Positions 52,713 through 61,161 of a stretch of 64,000 nucleotides of DNA are shown here, piece by piece. Source of the DNA: Flavobacterium aquatile LMG 4008 = ATCC 11947. Its GTDB lineage: Bacteria > Bacteroidota > Bacteroidia > Flavobacteriales > Flavobacteriaceae. The notes beneath the pieces are model-generated. The model ran no database searches. It was not told the origin of the DNA and saw only the letters and a program-made list of their open reading frames with translations. Numbering within the stretch: position 1 is the first letter of the stretch; the number at the start of each line of letters is the position of its first letter. Both the position numbers and the translations under genes were made by a program. The stretch spans positions 310,001 to 374,000 of the forward strand of contig NZ_JRHH01000001.1 in NCBI RefSeq assembly GCF_000757385.1, given 5' to 3'.

Positions 52713-52840
52713 GAATCAAATTGTTTCACCATCGTTTTTTTTCAGTTCAGAAAATGAATTGACAGGATTTCTATATCCAAAATCGTTTGAAAACAATTTT
52801 CAAACTAGATTTCTATAAACATTAATTAATAAATTTAAAG

Positions 52841-53641
52841 ATGAAATTTCAATTAAAAAATATACTAGCTGTAGTGGCTATCGCATGCGCATTAACTTCA
52901 TGTTCGAATGATGATGATACTAAAATCACCGGTGAAGGCAATCTTAAAGTAGAGTTTGACAATATTTTTGGTGGCGCTAATTTAATTTTAGATACCCAAA
53001 TCAATACTACTTCACAATCCGAAAATTTAAAGATTTCTCAAGTAAAATACATCATCAGCAACATCGTTCTTACCAACGCAGACGGAACAACTTTTACCTA
53101 TCCAAAAAGCGAAAGCTATTTCATTGTTGACGAAGCTACACTTTCAAGTCAGGTATTAGATTTAGCAAATATTCCTGCAGGAAATTACACTAAAATTAAA
53201 TTCGGAATTGGTGTAGACCAAGAACAATTCAATCTAGGTGCCACTGGTCAAGGAAATTTTCTAGCCACAGCACAAGACGCCGGAATGATGTGGTCATGGA
53301 GTGCCGGTTACAAATTCGTTGCTTTCGAAGGAACATTTACATCGCCAACGGTTGCTGCCGATACTTCGTTTATGGTGCATACTGGACAAACTGGTACTGC
53401 CTATAATTACACCGAAGTTACTTTAGATTTACCCGAAAACGCATTGGTTCGAACAAACATCACGCCGCAAGTTCATATCTTGACAGACGTTGCTCATATC
53501 ATTGACGGTACCAATAAAATAAATCTTTCTAACAATAACATGGGCGGAATGGGAGCCATGATTATGGGTGGAGCCAATTTGCCTTTAATCACTGCAAATC
53601 TTTCAAATATGTTTGAAATTGATCACGTTCATAACGACTAA
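52841..53641 (+). CDS. MbnP-like lipoprotein
   Basis: The 266-residue protein has a lipoprotein signal (MKFQLKNILAVVAIACALTSCSNDDD). The MbnP-type domain follows: GNLKVEFDNIFGGANLILDTQ, LKISQVKYIISNIVLTNADGTTFTYP, NIPAGNYTKIKFGIGVDQEQFNL, DAGMMWSWSAGYKFVAFEGTF and FMVHTGQTG. In methanotrophs MbnP is a periplasmic copper-binding protein whose Trp is oxidised to kynurenine by the di-haem MbnH. Trp residues are present in MMWSWSAGYKF. The partner gene lies 163 bases downstream, separated by an AGGGCTA element. Confidence 0.88.
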   Translation: MKFQLKNILAVVAIACALTSCSNDDDTKITGEGNLKVEFDNIFGGANLILDTQINTTSQSENLKISQVKYIISNIVLTNADGTTFTYPKSESYFIVDEATLSSQVLDLANIPAGNYTKIKFGIGVDQEQFNLGATGQGNFLATAQDAGMMWSWSAGYKFVAFEGTFTSPTVAADTSFMVHTGQTGTAYNYTEVTLDLPENALVRTNITPQVHILTDVAHIIDGTNKINLSNNNMGGMGAMIMGGANLPLITANLSNMFEIDHVHND

Positions 53642-53645
53642 TATT

Positions 53646-53788
53646 AGAAGCTAATCCTGCTGTACATTGCAAGTCCTCATGGCGATGGCAACAATTTTAT
53701 GCAACTACAAGAGCTTCCGTTGGTCGCTTTGTACTTGCTAAAATTGTAAGCCATCACCATTCCGGGCTTTCCATTGCCATCAGGGCTA
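53646..53788 (+). repeat. Dispersed AGGGCTA element, copy F
   Basis: Starts AGAAGCTAATCCTGCT, includes AGAGCTTCCGTTGGTCGCT shared with copy D, has long complementary arms (TGGCGATGGCAACAATTTTA and its imperfect partner near 53745) and ends ATCAGGGCTA. It fills the mbnP-mbnH spacer. Confidence 0.8.
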
Positions 53789-53804
53789 AAAACTATCTGC
53801 AACT

Positions 53805-54842
53805 ATGAAATATTTAGTGATACTACTCGTTTTTCCTTTCTTGATGAGTTGCTCCAACGACGATGAGCAAGAATATCAAAATATACCAATTGACTTTCAG
53901 GTGCCAAGTAATTTTCCGCCATTGGCCTATGATTTAGCCAACAATCCACTAACCGAAAAAGGATTTGAACTCGGTAAAAAGCTTTTTTATGACGGACGAT
54001 TAGCGTCTGACGGACTTGTTTCCTGCGGTTTTTGCCATATACAAGAAGATGCTTTTACCCATCATGGTCATACTGTAAGTCATGGTGTTAACAACAATGT
54101 GGGAAATAGAAACACACCACCAATTCAAAATTTGGCTTTTCAAACCGCTTTTATGTGGGATGGCGCTACAACGCATTTAGATTTACAACCTATAATTCCG
54201 TTTTCGAGTCCGCTTGAAATGAACGGTAACTTTTCTGACGCTATTATTATGATGAAAGGCGACGCCAACTATAGAAAACTTTTTAAACAAGCTTTTCCTG
54301 ATGGCGCTATTAATTCAGAGAATATGCTAAAAGCGCTGGGTCAATTTATGGTTATGGTAACCTCAAGTAATTCTAAATTTGATAAATACAGAAGAAACGA
54401 ACCAGGCGGAACTTTATCTACAAACGAATTAGAAGGCTATGAAATTTTCAACGACAAATGCGCTTCGTGCCACGCTACCGATATTTTTACAGATAACTCG
54501 TATAGGAATAATGGCTTACCTGTAAATCCTGCGGTCAACGACATTGGTAGATACCGCGTTACAGAATTAGAGCAAGATGTATACAAGTTTAAAGTTCCGA
54601 GTTTACGAAATATCGAAAAAACGGCACCATACATGCACGACGGACGATTTTTTACACTCGAAGCCGTTTTAAATCACTATTCGTCTGGTGTTGTAAATTC
54701 TTCAACTTTAGATGCAAGTTTGAACAACTCTGGTGCTTTAGGAATTCCTTTATCTGCTTCAGAAAAATCAAAATTGATCGCTTTTTTAAAAACATTAACG
54801 GATAATGAGTTTTTAACCAATCCAAAATATGCCGAATATTAA
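53805..54842 (+). CDS. Di-haem cytochrome c peroxidase family protein (MbnH/MauG-like)
   Basis: The 345-residue lipoprotein (MKYLVILLVFPFLMSCSNDD) has two haem c motifs, CGFCH (74-78) and CASCH (219-223). It has the family segments GFELGKKLFYDGRLASDG, RNTPPIQNLAFQTAFMWDG and VPSLRNIEKTAPYMHDGRFFTLEAVLNHY. It is either a bacterial cytochrome c peroxidase that reduces H2O2 or an MbnH/MauG enzyme that oxidises protein tryptophans. The adjacent MbnP-like gene favours the second. It ends 1 base before the barrel gene, implying coupling. Confidence 0.9.
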   Translation: MKYLVILLVFPFLMSCSNDDEQEYQNIPIDFQVPSNFPPLAYDLANNPLTEKGFELGKKLFYDGRLASDGLVSCGFCHIQEDAFTHHGHTVSHGVNNNVGNRNTPPIQNLAFQTAFMWDGATTHLDLQPIIPFSSPLEMNGNFSDAIIMMKGDANYRKLFKQAFPDGAINSENMLKALGQFMVMVTSSNSKFDKYRRNEPGGTLSTNELEGYEIFNDKCASCHATDIFTDNSYRNNGLPVNPAVNDIGRYRVTELEQDVYKFKVPSLRNIEKTAPYMHDGRFFTLEAVLNHYSSGVVNSSTLDASLNNSGALGIPLSASEKSKLIAFLKTLTDNEFLTNPKYAEY

Positions 54843-54843
54843 C

Positions 54844-55809
54844 ATGAAAAAATATCTATTACTTTTTACCATAGCGTTTCAATGGGCAAACGCATCGGTA
54901 AAAGATTCTGTTCCTAATTTTAATTTCAAAAACTACTACAATGTATTTGAAAACACCACTTTAGTTGATGATTGCGATGCTTGTGGCTGCTCGGCAAGTG
55001 GCGGAAGCATGGGTTTTGCCTCTATGCTAAACTCCAATTTTGTGGGCGTTCGCTACTTCAATCAGGTTTATAGAAGTACTGATGGATTGTACAGCAATTC
55101 GCCTTGGAACAAAGAAAATTTCAATACCATTCAGGTTTGGGCACGAATCCCTTTGACTAAGAAAATACAAGTTTCGGCATTGGTTCCGTATCATTTTCAC
55201 AACCGAGAAACGCCAACAGGTAAGCAAAACATCAGTGGTTTGGGTGATATCACAGTTTTGGCGATGTACCAATTGTATCAAACCCACAAAGACAGTACTG
55301 TTTTGGTACATACCTTGCAAGTTGGTGGCGGATTTAAAATTCCGATAGGGAAATTTGACGAAGCCAATAACGGAAGCGTCAACCCAAGTTACCAAGTAGG
55401 CACCGGAAGTTTAGATTATCTACTAGCAACAGAATACATCATAAAAAGAAAGAAATTCGGACTAAATTCTATACTCAATTACGTCATTAAAACCGAAAAC
55501 CAAAAGAACTACCGCTTTGGGAACCAGTTTAATTATGCGTCCACCTTGTTTTATTTACACGAAACGGCTAAGTTTTCTATCGTACCACAAGTAGGTTTTG
55601 CAGGTGAAGTGTACGACAGTAATTACCAATACAACCAACGCGTTCGTAAAACCTCTGGCGATATCTTCATGGGCAAAATAGGCTTTGAAATAGGCAAAGA
55701 CAAATTCTCCTTTGGAGCCAATGCCATGCTACCCATTAACCAAAATCTCTCGGGCGGCAATGTAGATGCCAAGTACCGATGGAGCGTAAATTTTAATTAT
55801 GCTTTATAA
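54844..55809 (+). CDS. Outer-membrane barrel-like protein with CDACGCSASGG motif
   Basis: Started at ATG 54844 (MKKYLLLFTIAFQWANA signal peptide), giving 321 residues. Near the mature N-terminus is a Cys cluster, DDCDACGCSASGGSMGF (three Cys in CxxCxC), suited to metal binding. The remainder is alternating amphipathic strands typical of an outer-membrane beta-barrel (VGVRYFNQVYRSTDG, IQVWARIPLTKKIQVSALVPYHF, GLGDITVLAMYQLYQ, and a final strand WSVNFNYAL). It is the third gene of the mbnP/mbnH-like set, so a role in moving or sensing metal is plausible but inferred. Confidence 0.78.
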   Translation: MKKYLLLFTIAFQWANASVKDSVPNFNFKNYYNVFENTTLVDDCDACGCSASGGSMGFASMLNSNFVGVRYFNQVYRSTDGLYSNSPWNKENFNTIQVWARIPLTKKIQVSALVPYHFHNRETPTGKQNISGLGDITVLAMYQLYQTHKDSTVLVHTLQVGGGFKIPIGKFDEANNGSVNPSYQVGTGSLDYLLATEYIIKRKKFGLNSILNYVIKTENQKNYRFGNQFNYASTLFYLHETAKFSIVPQVGFAGEVYDSNYQYNQRVRKTSGDIFMGKIGFEIGKDKFSFGANAMLPINQNLSGGNVDAKYRWSVNFNYAL

Positions 55810-55815
55810 ATAAAG

Positions 55816-55847
55816 AAAGGATTCGATTTTTGGTCGAATCCTTTTTT
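55816..55847 (+). terminator. Terminator closing the mbn-like cluster
   Basis: AAAGGATTCGA / TCGAATCCTTT stem with a 7-base loop and T-run. The accessory island starts immediately after it. Confidence 0.88.
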
Positions 55848-55886
55848 GTTTTTTTAAGTGCAGTACTTTGTAAGTGGTTGCCTTGG

Positions 55887-57584
55887 TTACTCAATTTCTT
55901 CAAATGGATCATACATTATATAGGTTGGTTTTTTAAAATATGGGTATTTTATGGTTATAAGCTTTTGATTTTCACCTTCATCTTGTAGTAAAGTAAATGT
56001 TTTATCTATAAACTTACCATTTAATACGTCTTCAATTTGTGAAACTGTGTAAATCCTGTATTCCGAGTTATACATGTATAACGTCGGAGTATTAATAATA
56101 AATATTCCCTCAATTTTATAATCTCTAATGTCTGTATTAGATAATGGATACTTTTTGTTAAAATGATCGTTCAATTTTTCTTTGTTTTCGTCAAACCATT
56201 TTACTTTCCGACTAATAGTTTCATTATATGATTTTGTATTTTTTGATCCTTTAGAAAAAACGTTGAAATCATTTTTTTGATTAACCGTATCATATCGACC
56301 TATCAGATGTTTGCAGTCAGTGATAAAGACAGTTTTGGTGTTAGGAGAGATGATTATGAAATCTATTTCTCCTAAACCTTGAACATCAATATTAAAAAAT
56401 GTTTCATCATAATTAATCTTTTTTACATTTCTATCGTAAAGTAATTTATTATTTTTTAAACGTTTTTCAACTTCATCATCTAACCATTTGTCATGTGCAT
56501 CTTCTTTTCGATGCACGTATTTTTTGAAGCATTTGTTTTCAAGCCATTCTTTTGGAGCTTTTCCCCAAGGTATCGCGTTTGATGAAAGTTGTATGAATGT
56601 TTCCGCCCAAGCATTTTTACCGAAAAGAGCATAATCTTCATCGTTAATGTTCCAAATAATTATAGGTTTGTAAATGTATCGATTAAGATTATAAGGCCTA
56701 CAAGCTAAATCCAATAATGTCATCTTGTTTGTCCTGTCAAGTGTAAGTCCTCTAAAAAATTGCTCTGCAATTTCGATTGGAACTTTACAAAAATGATTAA
56801 GATTAATTGGTAGAGTTTTCCAGCCAACGCCAACTATTTGACCTCCTTGAGGTTTTAGTTGCTCATGTATTCTGGCAATTAATCCTCCAACTTCATCATA
56901 CTTAATGCTGAAACATTCTTCAATTGCCTTTTTTAAATCAGTTAATCCAGCTAAATCATTATCGTCAACAACGGTCTTAGTAAACTGACCATCTAATTCT
57001 CGTGTAATGTCGTCGAAAATGAATTCGTAATGGTGCCGACGACTAAAAGTATATTCGTCGTTTTCATCAAACTTAACCTCCGCTACATCCTCAATCATTG
57101 ACTGCTCTGCATACAAACTAACACATGTCAAAATCATTTCTCCAAGAAATAGAAGTTCATCTATTTTTGGGGTAACTCTTTTTATGTAAACTTCATTTTT
57201 TATTTCACCATTCAACATTTTTATATCACATCCGGCTTCAAGTATGAATTTTAAAATTCTCCTATAACCTGCAATATATGCCCAATCAATTTCTCCAGAT
57301 AATTTTTCGTTATTATATTTATATACAAATTCTGTTATTTCCTCATGAAATGTGAATATGTCTTGGTAAAATCTAACTGAAGTTTCGCTGTGGCAAATTG
57401 AATTAAATTCTTTGATATAATAATCGATACTTAAGGTGAGAATTTCGCGTATCTGGGTTTCATCAAATGGACCTTTTCCAAACTTTTCTACGATTAATTT
57501 GGATAAGGCTGTTCTAAATTTTTTCTCAACATACTTTTCACCCTTGCAGATAAGATATTGTCCTTTCAGTTTATGTAATTTCAT
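55887..57584 (-). CDS. Large protein with nuclease-like C-terminal domain
   Basis: The 565-residue protein is not recognised as a named family. No signal peptide or transmembrane helix is seen. The region around residues 405-440 (NIDVQGLGEIDFIIISPNTKTVFITDCKHLIGRYD) has the layout of a PD-(D/E)xK nuclease core: E-I-D, then about a dozen residues, then D-C-K. The first 200 residues are helical and charged. It is the third gene, 167 bases after DUF262, of a minus-strand accessory set. Together they resemble a phage-defence or restriction-type operon; the nuclease call is an inference from the motif only. Confidence 0.65.
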   Translation of the reverse strand: MKLHKLKGQYLICKGEKYVEKKFRTALSKLIVEKFGKGPFDETQIREILTLSIDYYIKEFNSICHSETSVRFYQDIFTFHEEITEFVYKYNNEKLSGEIDWAYIAGYRRILKFILEAGCDIKMLNGEIKNEVYIKRVTPKIDELLFLGEMILTCVSLYAEQSMIEDVAEVKFDENDEYTFSRRHHYEFIFDDITRELDGQFTKTVVDDNDLAGLTDLKKAIEECFSIKYDEVGGLIARIHEQLKPQGGQIVGVGWKTLPINLNHFCKVPIEIAEQFFRGLTLDRTNKMTLLDLACRPYNLNRYIYKPIIIWNINDEDYALFGKNAWAETFIQLSSNAIPWGKAPKEWLENKCFKKYVHRKEDAHDKWLDDEVEKRLKNNKLLYDRNVKKINYDETFFNIDVQGLGEIDFIIISPNTKTVFITDCKHLIGRYDTVNQKNDFNVFSKGSKNTKSYNETISRKVKWFDENKEKLNDHFNKKYPLSNTDIRDYKIEGIFIINTPTLYMYNSEYRIYTVSQIEDVLNGKFIDKTFTLLQDEGENQKLITIKYPYFKKPTYIMYDPFEEIE

Positions 57585-57751
57585 GTGATGGTATTGTAAA
57601 GGTTGCCAATAACGTTTCGGCGGCTTGGTGAGGTTGCGAGCTTTAAAAACGATTATTTTCTATCAAATATATATATTCTTCCAAAATGTACTTAAATTTA
57701 TTACATAATCCGCAATCTTGATAGATGCTTGATACCGGCTGCGCTTCGTAT

Positions 57752-58753
57752 TTATTGTAATATGTTTCTGTTAAAAATTTCTGACCTTACAACCCTTGCT
57801 TGTCTGCTATTTGTACCTGTATACATATAACCATAATAAGTAGCAAATTCATTATCTTCACGAGGAGCGTATTTGTTTGCTATTACATTTGTTTCAAGGA
57901 CCAAAAGCTTTGGTTTGATAATTTCGTAATCTATGTTTTCAAGTTTAGATAGTTCGATTACGAGTGTGAAAAAATTAGATTTTCTATACCAAATTGAATC
58001 GGGTTCAAGATTCATTGATTTAATGCCTTTCAAAACTGATACTATTTTATTTAATGCAAGTTCTTTGTTAGGGAAATTGTCATTGTTCAAAGCAATCATT
58101 TTTTCTATTTCAGAATCTCTTGTAAAATATCCGCCTATCTCAAGTGTTGACATAATCGAAAGTATAAAATGTAAATCTGACATTCTTGACATTTCTGATT
58201 CACTGAAAATAGGTATGTGTTCATTTTCAACAGAATTTAGAATTTCTTTTGCGGTTGATATGAATTCACCATCATAAACTGCATTTTGAATTTCAACTTG
58301 TTCAAGGTTGAATTTTGTTTGATTTATTCTCTTAAATATTTCTCGAATCAAGTCTGGTGAAATGTCCTCAAGGTCGCGAATTACTACATTGTAATTTAGG
58401 AATTCTTTTTGGCTATCTGTTCCTAAATCTTTGAATTTAGGAACAACTTTTCCGAAAATTTTTGAACCTTCAGGTTCTTCAATATATTGAACTAATGTAC
58501 TTAATCTTTGTTGACCATCAACAACGACTTCCTGTGTTTCAATTTTCTCAATGTCTATACCAGATTGTGCAGTATATATTTCTGGAAAAGGTAACCCTTT
58601 AAGAATTGTATCTATAAATGCTTCTTTATGTCCAGGTGTCCAAACAAATTTTCTTTGAAAGTCAGGCTGTAACACAAGTGTGTTCTCTTTAATTCGCTTA
58701 TAAAGTTCGCTTATTTTTTTATTACTCGGACTTGATGGAATTTGTCTTGCCAT
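57752..58753 (-). CDS. DUF262 protein (ParB/GmrS-like NTPase domain)
   Basis: The 333-residue protein begins with a DUF262 domain: LVLQPDFQRKFVWTPGHKEAFIDTILKGLPFPEIY (about 27-60) and VVVDGQQRLSTLVQYI (DGQQR at 79-83). DUF262 domains bind or hydrolyse nucleotides in modification-dependent restriction (GmrSD) and phosphorothioate-linked defence (SspE). The nuclease half, DUF1524, that GmrSD proteins carry is not present; the C-terminus instead ends YGYMYTGTNSRQARVVRSEIFNR. It starts 1 base after the nucleotidyltransferase stop codon, indicating strong coupling. Confidence 0.88.
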   Translation of the reverse strand: MARQIPSSPSNKKISELYKRIKENTLVLQPDFQRKFVWTPGHKEAFIDTILKGLPFPEIYTAQSGIDIEKIETQEVVVDGQQRLSTLVQYIEEPEGSKIFGKVVPKFKDLGTDSQKEFLNYNVVIRDLEDISPDLIREIFKRINQTKFNLEQVEIQNAVYDGEFISTAKEILNSVENEHIPIFSESEMSRMSDLHFILSIMSTLEIGGYFTRDSEIEKMIALNNDNFPNKELALNKIVSVLKGIKSMNLEPDSIWYRKSNFFTLVIELSKLENIDYEIIKPKLLVLETNVIANKYAPREDNEFATYYGYMYTGTNSRQARVVRSEIFNRNILQ

Positions 58754-58754
58754 A

Positions 58755-59360
58755 TCAGTTTTTTGTTAATGAGTTATATACGTCTTCTATACTTCTTGTA
58801 TAATATTTTTCCAAGTATTCGTAGTTTTTAAAAAGTCCTGCTGCGACCTTGTAATTTCCAACTTCAGAACGGTCATATGAAATTGATTCAAAAAAATCAA
58901 ACCATTCTGATTTAAGTAAATTAACTTGAAATGATGTTGGTAATTTGTCAGGTCGCATCCATCCTTTTACCAAATATCTTAAAAAGTCATTGTAAACTTT
59001 CAATTCTTTAAGATCAACAGTTTTGTATTGCCTGTCAAGTTGATATTGATATTCTGTAATCTTGAAATAAAATTCTTCAAATAATTTTTCATTAACTATA
59101 ACAACATCAATATCAGAATCGTAATCAAATTCAGTCCCTTTGTAATAGCTAAAACCAAGTTTAGCTGAACCTACTATAAAAACCTCATGAAAGCCAACAC
59201 CAAATTTATTTGCAATTCGATTTCGGAATTCAAAATAATCATCTTCTCTGTCCTTAAAAACAGTAGGTATTCCATGAAATAAAAATTTCTGGATGAACAA
59301 AAGTTGTTTTTCTGAGTCATCGGATTCAATTATAAATTCTCTGAAATTTTCTAATGTCAT
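58755..59360 (-). CDS. Nucleotidyltransferase-domain protein
   Basis: The 201-residue protein has the nucleotidyltransferase signature FIVGSAKLGFSYYKG...DYDSDIDVVIV (G64-S65, then D83-x-D85), which forms the metal site in pol-beta-type transferases. The rest is helical. The family includes MNT-type AMP-transferases, aminoglycoside adenylyltransferases and CD-NTases; the GS...DxD spacing of about 18 is compatible but the short length argues against a full CD-NTase. It leads the operon with DUF262. A part in defence, by nucleotide signalling or NMP transfer, is inferred. Confidence 0.85.
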   Translation of the reverse strand: MTLENFREFIIESDDSEKQLLFIQKFLFHGIPTVFKDREDDYFEFRNRIANKFGVGFHEVFIVGSAKLGFSYYKGTEFDYDSDIDVVIVNEKLFEEFYFKITEYQYQLDRQYKTVDLKELKVYNDFLRYLVKGWMRPDKLPTSFQVNLLKSEWFDFFESISYDRSEVGNYKVAAGLFKNYEYLEKYYTRSIEDVYNSLTKN

Positions 59361-59472
59361 ATTAATTTATTTGTTGTTTGTCTTGTTTTAGCCTTGCCGG
59401 TAACTTATATATACTCGCAACAAACTCTCGTCTGTAACACCATCTAAATATGTATGGGCAAAAGTTTACTTT

Positions 59473-59538
59473 AACAAATATATCAAAACCAACCAATATA
59501 ATTAATTACAAACCAATTATTTCTCAAATACCGTGGTT
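59473..59538. repeat. 66-bp direct repeat, left copy
   Basis: This copy differs from 61084-61149 at two positions only. Weaker similarity extends about 70 bases further to the left in both copies. The pair brackets the array and the two orphan genes. The whole non-coding stretch 59361-59878 consists of this repeat, the palindromic array and a terminator. Confidence 0.88.
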
Positions 59539-59810
59539 GACCACGTCCTAGACTCCGTTTACCACGTTACCCAACGTGGTAGATGACGTTGGTAACGTGG
59601 TTGACCACGTCCTACAACGTGGTAAATGGGGTTCGTAACGTGGTTGACCACGTCATACAACGTGGTAAATGGGGTTCAGGACGTGGTAGACCACGTCACC
59701 CAACGTGGTAAACGCACTTCAGGACGTGGTAGACCACGTTCACCAACGTGGTAAATGGGGTTGTATAACGTGGTTAACCACGTTGCATAACGTGGTAAAT
59801 GGGGTTATTG
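59529..59810. repeat. Tandem array of 43-bp palindromic units
   Basis: About six units. Units start at 59594, 59637, 59680, 59723 and 59767 (spacing 43, 43, 43, 44), with a degenerate first unit from 59529. Each holds a palindrome ACGTGGTNNACCACGT and then an isolated AACGTGGTAAA half-site followed in most units by TGGGGTT. The period is not a multiple of three, so it is not coding. It is not a CRISPR array because the whole unit is conserved and there are no unique spacers. Confidence 0.9.
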
Positions 59811-59822
59811 ACTATTTTAAAT

Positions 59823-59860
59823 AAAAAACCCCGAAAGCAGCACTTTCAGGGTTCCGTTTT
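59823..59860 (-). terminator. Terminator of the orphan gene at 59879
   Basis: On the minus strand: AACCCTGAAAG / CTTTCGGGGTT stem with a short loop, followed by a T-run. Confidence 0.8.
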
Positions 59861-59878
59861 TTCTAGAAATACAACTTG

Positions 59879-60388
59879 CTATTCTGTAGCAGGAGCTTCT
59901 GGAGTGGTTTTTGCCTTAGCGGCAGGTGTTGTAGTTGCTCCGCCTGTGAAAAATTGTGCCAATTCGGCAACCTTCGTTTGATAACCAATAGCATTGTTGC
60001 TAAGTTTGTACTTAGCAAAATCATAGTCGGTTAATGCCGCCTGATAATTATCCCAGTCATGGAGAATTTTTGCATTTGATAGACCATCAATCAAACTTTG
60101 CAATCGTTGAATGGTAGTTTGCAAAAAGGTACGGGTGTCGTGATCGTTTGTAAATTCTACCCAATCTACATCAGGACTACTTAAGGTAGGTTGACTGTCG
60201 CGGTAGTCTTTAACCTTGTTAATAATAAGTTTGTTTTGCTCGTTAACGCTTCCATATTGTTGGCGTTCTTCGGGCGATAAATTAGCAAGTTTTGGTGCTA
60301 ATGCAGTCTCTACTGATGTTACTGCTGTGTTCAATGCAGTTTTTTCTGCTACAGAAAAATGCCTGCTGTCAAAATTGGTAAAGGGCAT
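59879..60388 (-). CDS. Orphan helical protein with Ala/Thr/Pro tail
   Basis: The 169-residue protein has no signal peptide. Residues 1-145 are predicted mainly helical (MPFTNFDSRHFSVAEKTALNTAVTSVETAL, LSPEERQQYGSVNEQNKLIINKVKDYRDSQP, SSPDVDWVEFTNDHDTRTFLQTTIQRLQSLIDGL, LHDWDNYQAALTDYDFAKYK). The last 20 are a low-complexity tail (TTTPAAKAKTTPEAPATE). I have seen similar Bacteroidota proteins without assigned function. It lies next to the palindromic array with its own terminator between. Codon use looks more balanced than the AT-rich defence-like genes nearby. Confidence 0.75.
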   Translation of the reverse strand: MPFTNFDSRHFSVAEKTALNTAVTSVETALAPKLANLSPEERQQYGSVNEQNKLIINKVKDYRDSQPTLSSPDVDWVEFTNDHDTRTFLQTTIQRLQSLIDGLSNAKILHDWDNYQAALTDYDFAKYKLSNNAIGYQTKVAELAQFFTGGATTTPAAKAKTTPEAPATE

Positions 60389-60493
60389 AAAAAAAATTTT
60401 AAATTAATTAATAAAAACACTAATTTATGTAATTAATTAATAGCTAAAACGCTTGTAGTAAACATTCTACAAGCGTGTAGAACTGTATTTAAC

Positions 60494-60529
60494 AAAGAAA
60501 TCCGTTTGAATTACCAAACGGATTTCTTT
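60494..60529. terminator. Terminator hairpin, identical in core to the lysS one
   Basis: AAAGAAATCCGTTTG / CAAACGGATTTCTTT, a perfect 15-bp stem with loop AATTAC, downstream of the minus-strand gene at 60590. The core stem and loop recur at 61166-61195 after lysS. Confidence 0.85.
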
Positions 60530-60589
60530 TAGGTGGGATTGTTTTTTATGAAACTTGTTATTGTGAGAAATGGGTGTTAGCAGTAGGTT

Positions 60590-60946
60590 TTATTTTACAA
60601 TTGAGTAAATTGTGAATATTACTATTAGAAATATGATGACTAAACATCCATTTCGTTTCTTTTTGTCTGATATTTTTATTTTCTCATGATATTCAATTGC
60701 TTTTTTCTCTGTCAAGAAATATCCTCTCCATGCATTATCTGGAATTGACATTACAAACTTTTCTTTACAAGTATTACATTGATAATACATTCTATAATCA
60801 ATTAACCCGATTTCAATCTCGTTTTTTGATTCCAGTATGTTAATTTTTTCTGACTTACATTTTAAGTCTAAAATATCCTCAAAATATTCAAATTCAGTTT
60901 GTGAAGGAAAACCATAATACTGTTTGTCGAAACAATTTTTACACAT
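60590..60946 (-). CDS. Hypothetical zinc-ribbon protein with C-terminal membrane helix
   Basis: The 118-residue protein has two Cys pairs: CKNC at residues 2-5 and CNTC at about 57-60 (YQCNTCKEKFVMSIPDNAWRGYFLTEKKAIEYHEK), which could form one zinc ribbon. It ends in a single transmembrane helix (NGCLVIIFLIVIFTIYSIVK), which predicts a tail-anchored protein. No family is recognised. It lies inside the direct-repeat-flanked segment and is followed by a terminator copied from, or shared with, lysS. Confidence 0.65.
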   Translation of the reverse strand: MCKNCFDKQYYGFPSQTEFEYFEDILDLKCKSEKINILESKNEIEIGLIDYRMYYQCNTCKEKFVMSIPDNAWRGYFLTEKKAIEYHEKIKISDKKKRNGCLVIIFLIVIFTIYSIVK

Positions 60947-61083
60947 TATTATTTATTGTTTTTCTTTTTAAAAGTGTTTTTTGAGTCTATCTCGTATCGT
61001 AAACTTGCGGCTAACTTGTTTGTAAGAGAAACAAACTTTCGCCTATCTCACTATCTAAATAAGTACAGCTGAAAGTTTGCTAA

Positions 61084-61149
61084 AACAAATATATCAAAAC
61101 CAACCAGTATAATTAATTACAAACCAATTATTTCTCAAATACTGTGGTT
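61084..61149. repeat. 66-bp direct repeat, right copy
   Basis: 64 of 66 bases match 59473-59538. This copy ends ACTGTGGTTAAA and is not followed by a palindromic array, so it may represent the array-free state of the same sequence. Confidence 0.88.
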
Positions 61150-61161
61150 AAATATAGATCA

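Noticed and set aside
57752..58753. Complete GmrSD-type restriction protein
   Set aside because: Only the DUF262 part is present; the DUF1524 half with its HNH-like motif is missing.
58755..59360. CBASS cyclase (CD-NTase)
   Set aside because: The GS...DxD motif fits, but at 201 residues it is short, and no adjacent effector of the CBASS types or E1/E2/JAB ancillary genes are present.
59529..59810. Possible CRISPR array in the palindromic repeat region
   Set aside because: The whole 43-base unit is conserved, there are no unique spacers of constant length, and no cas gene is in the window.
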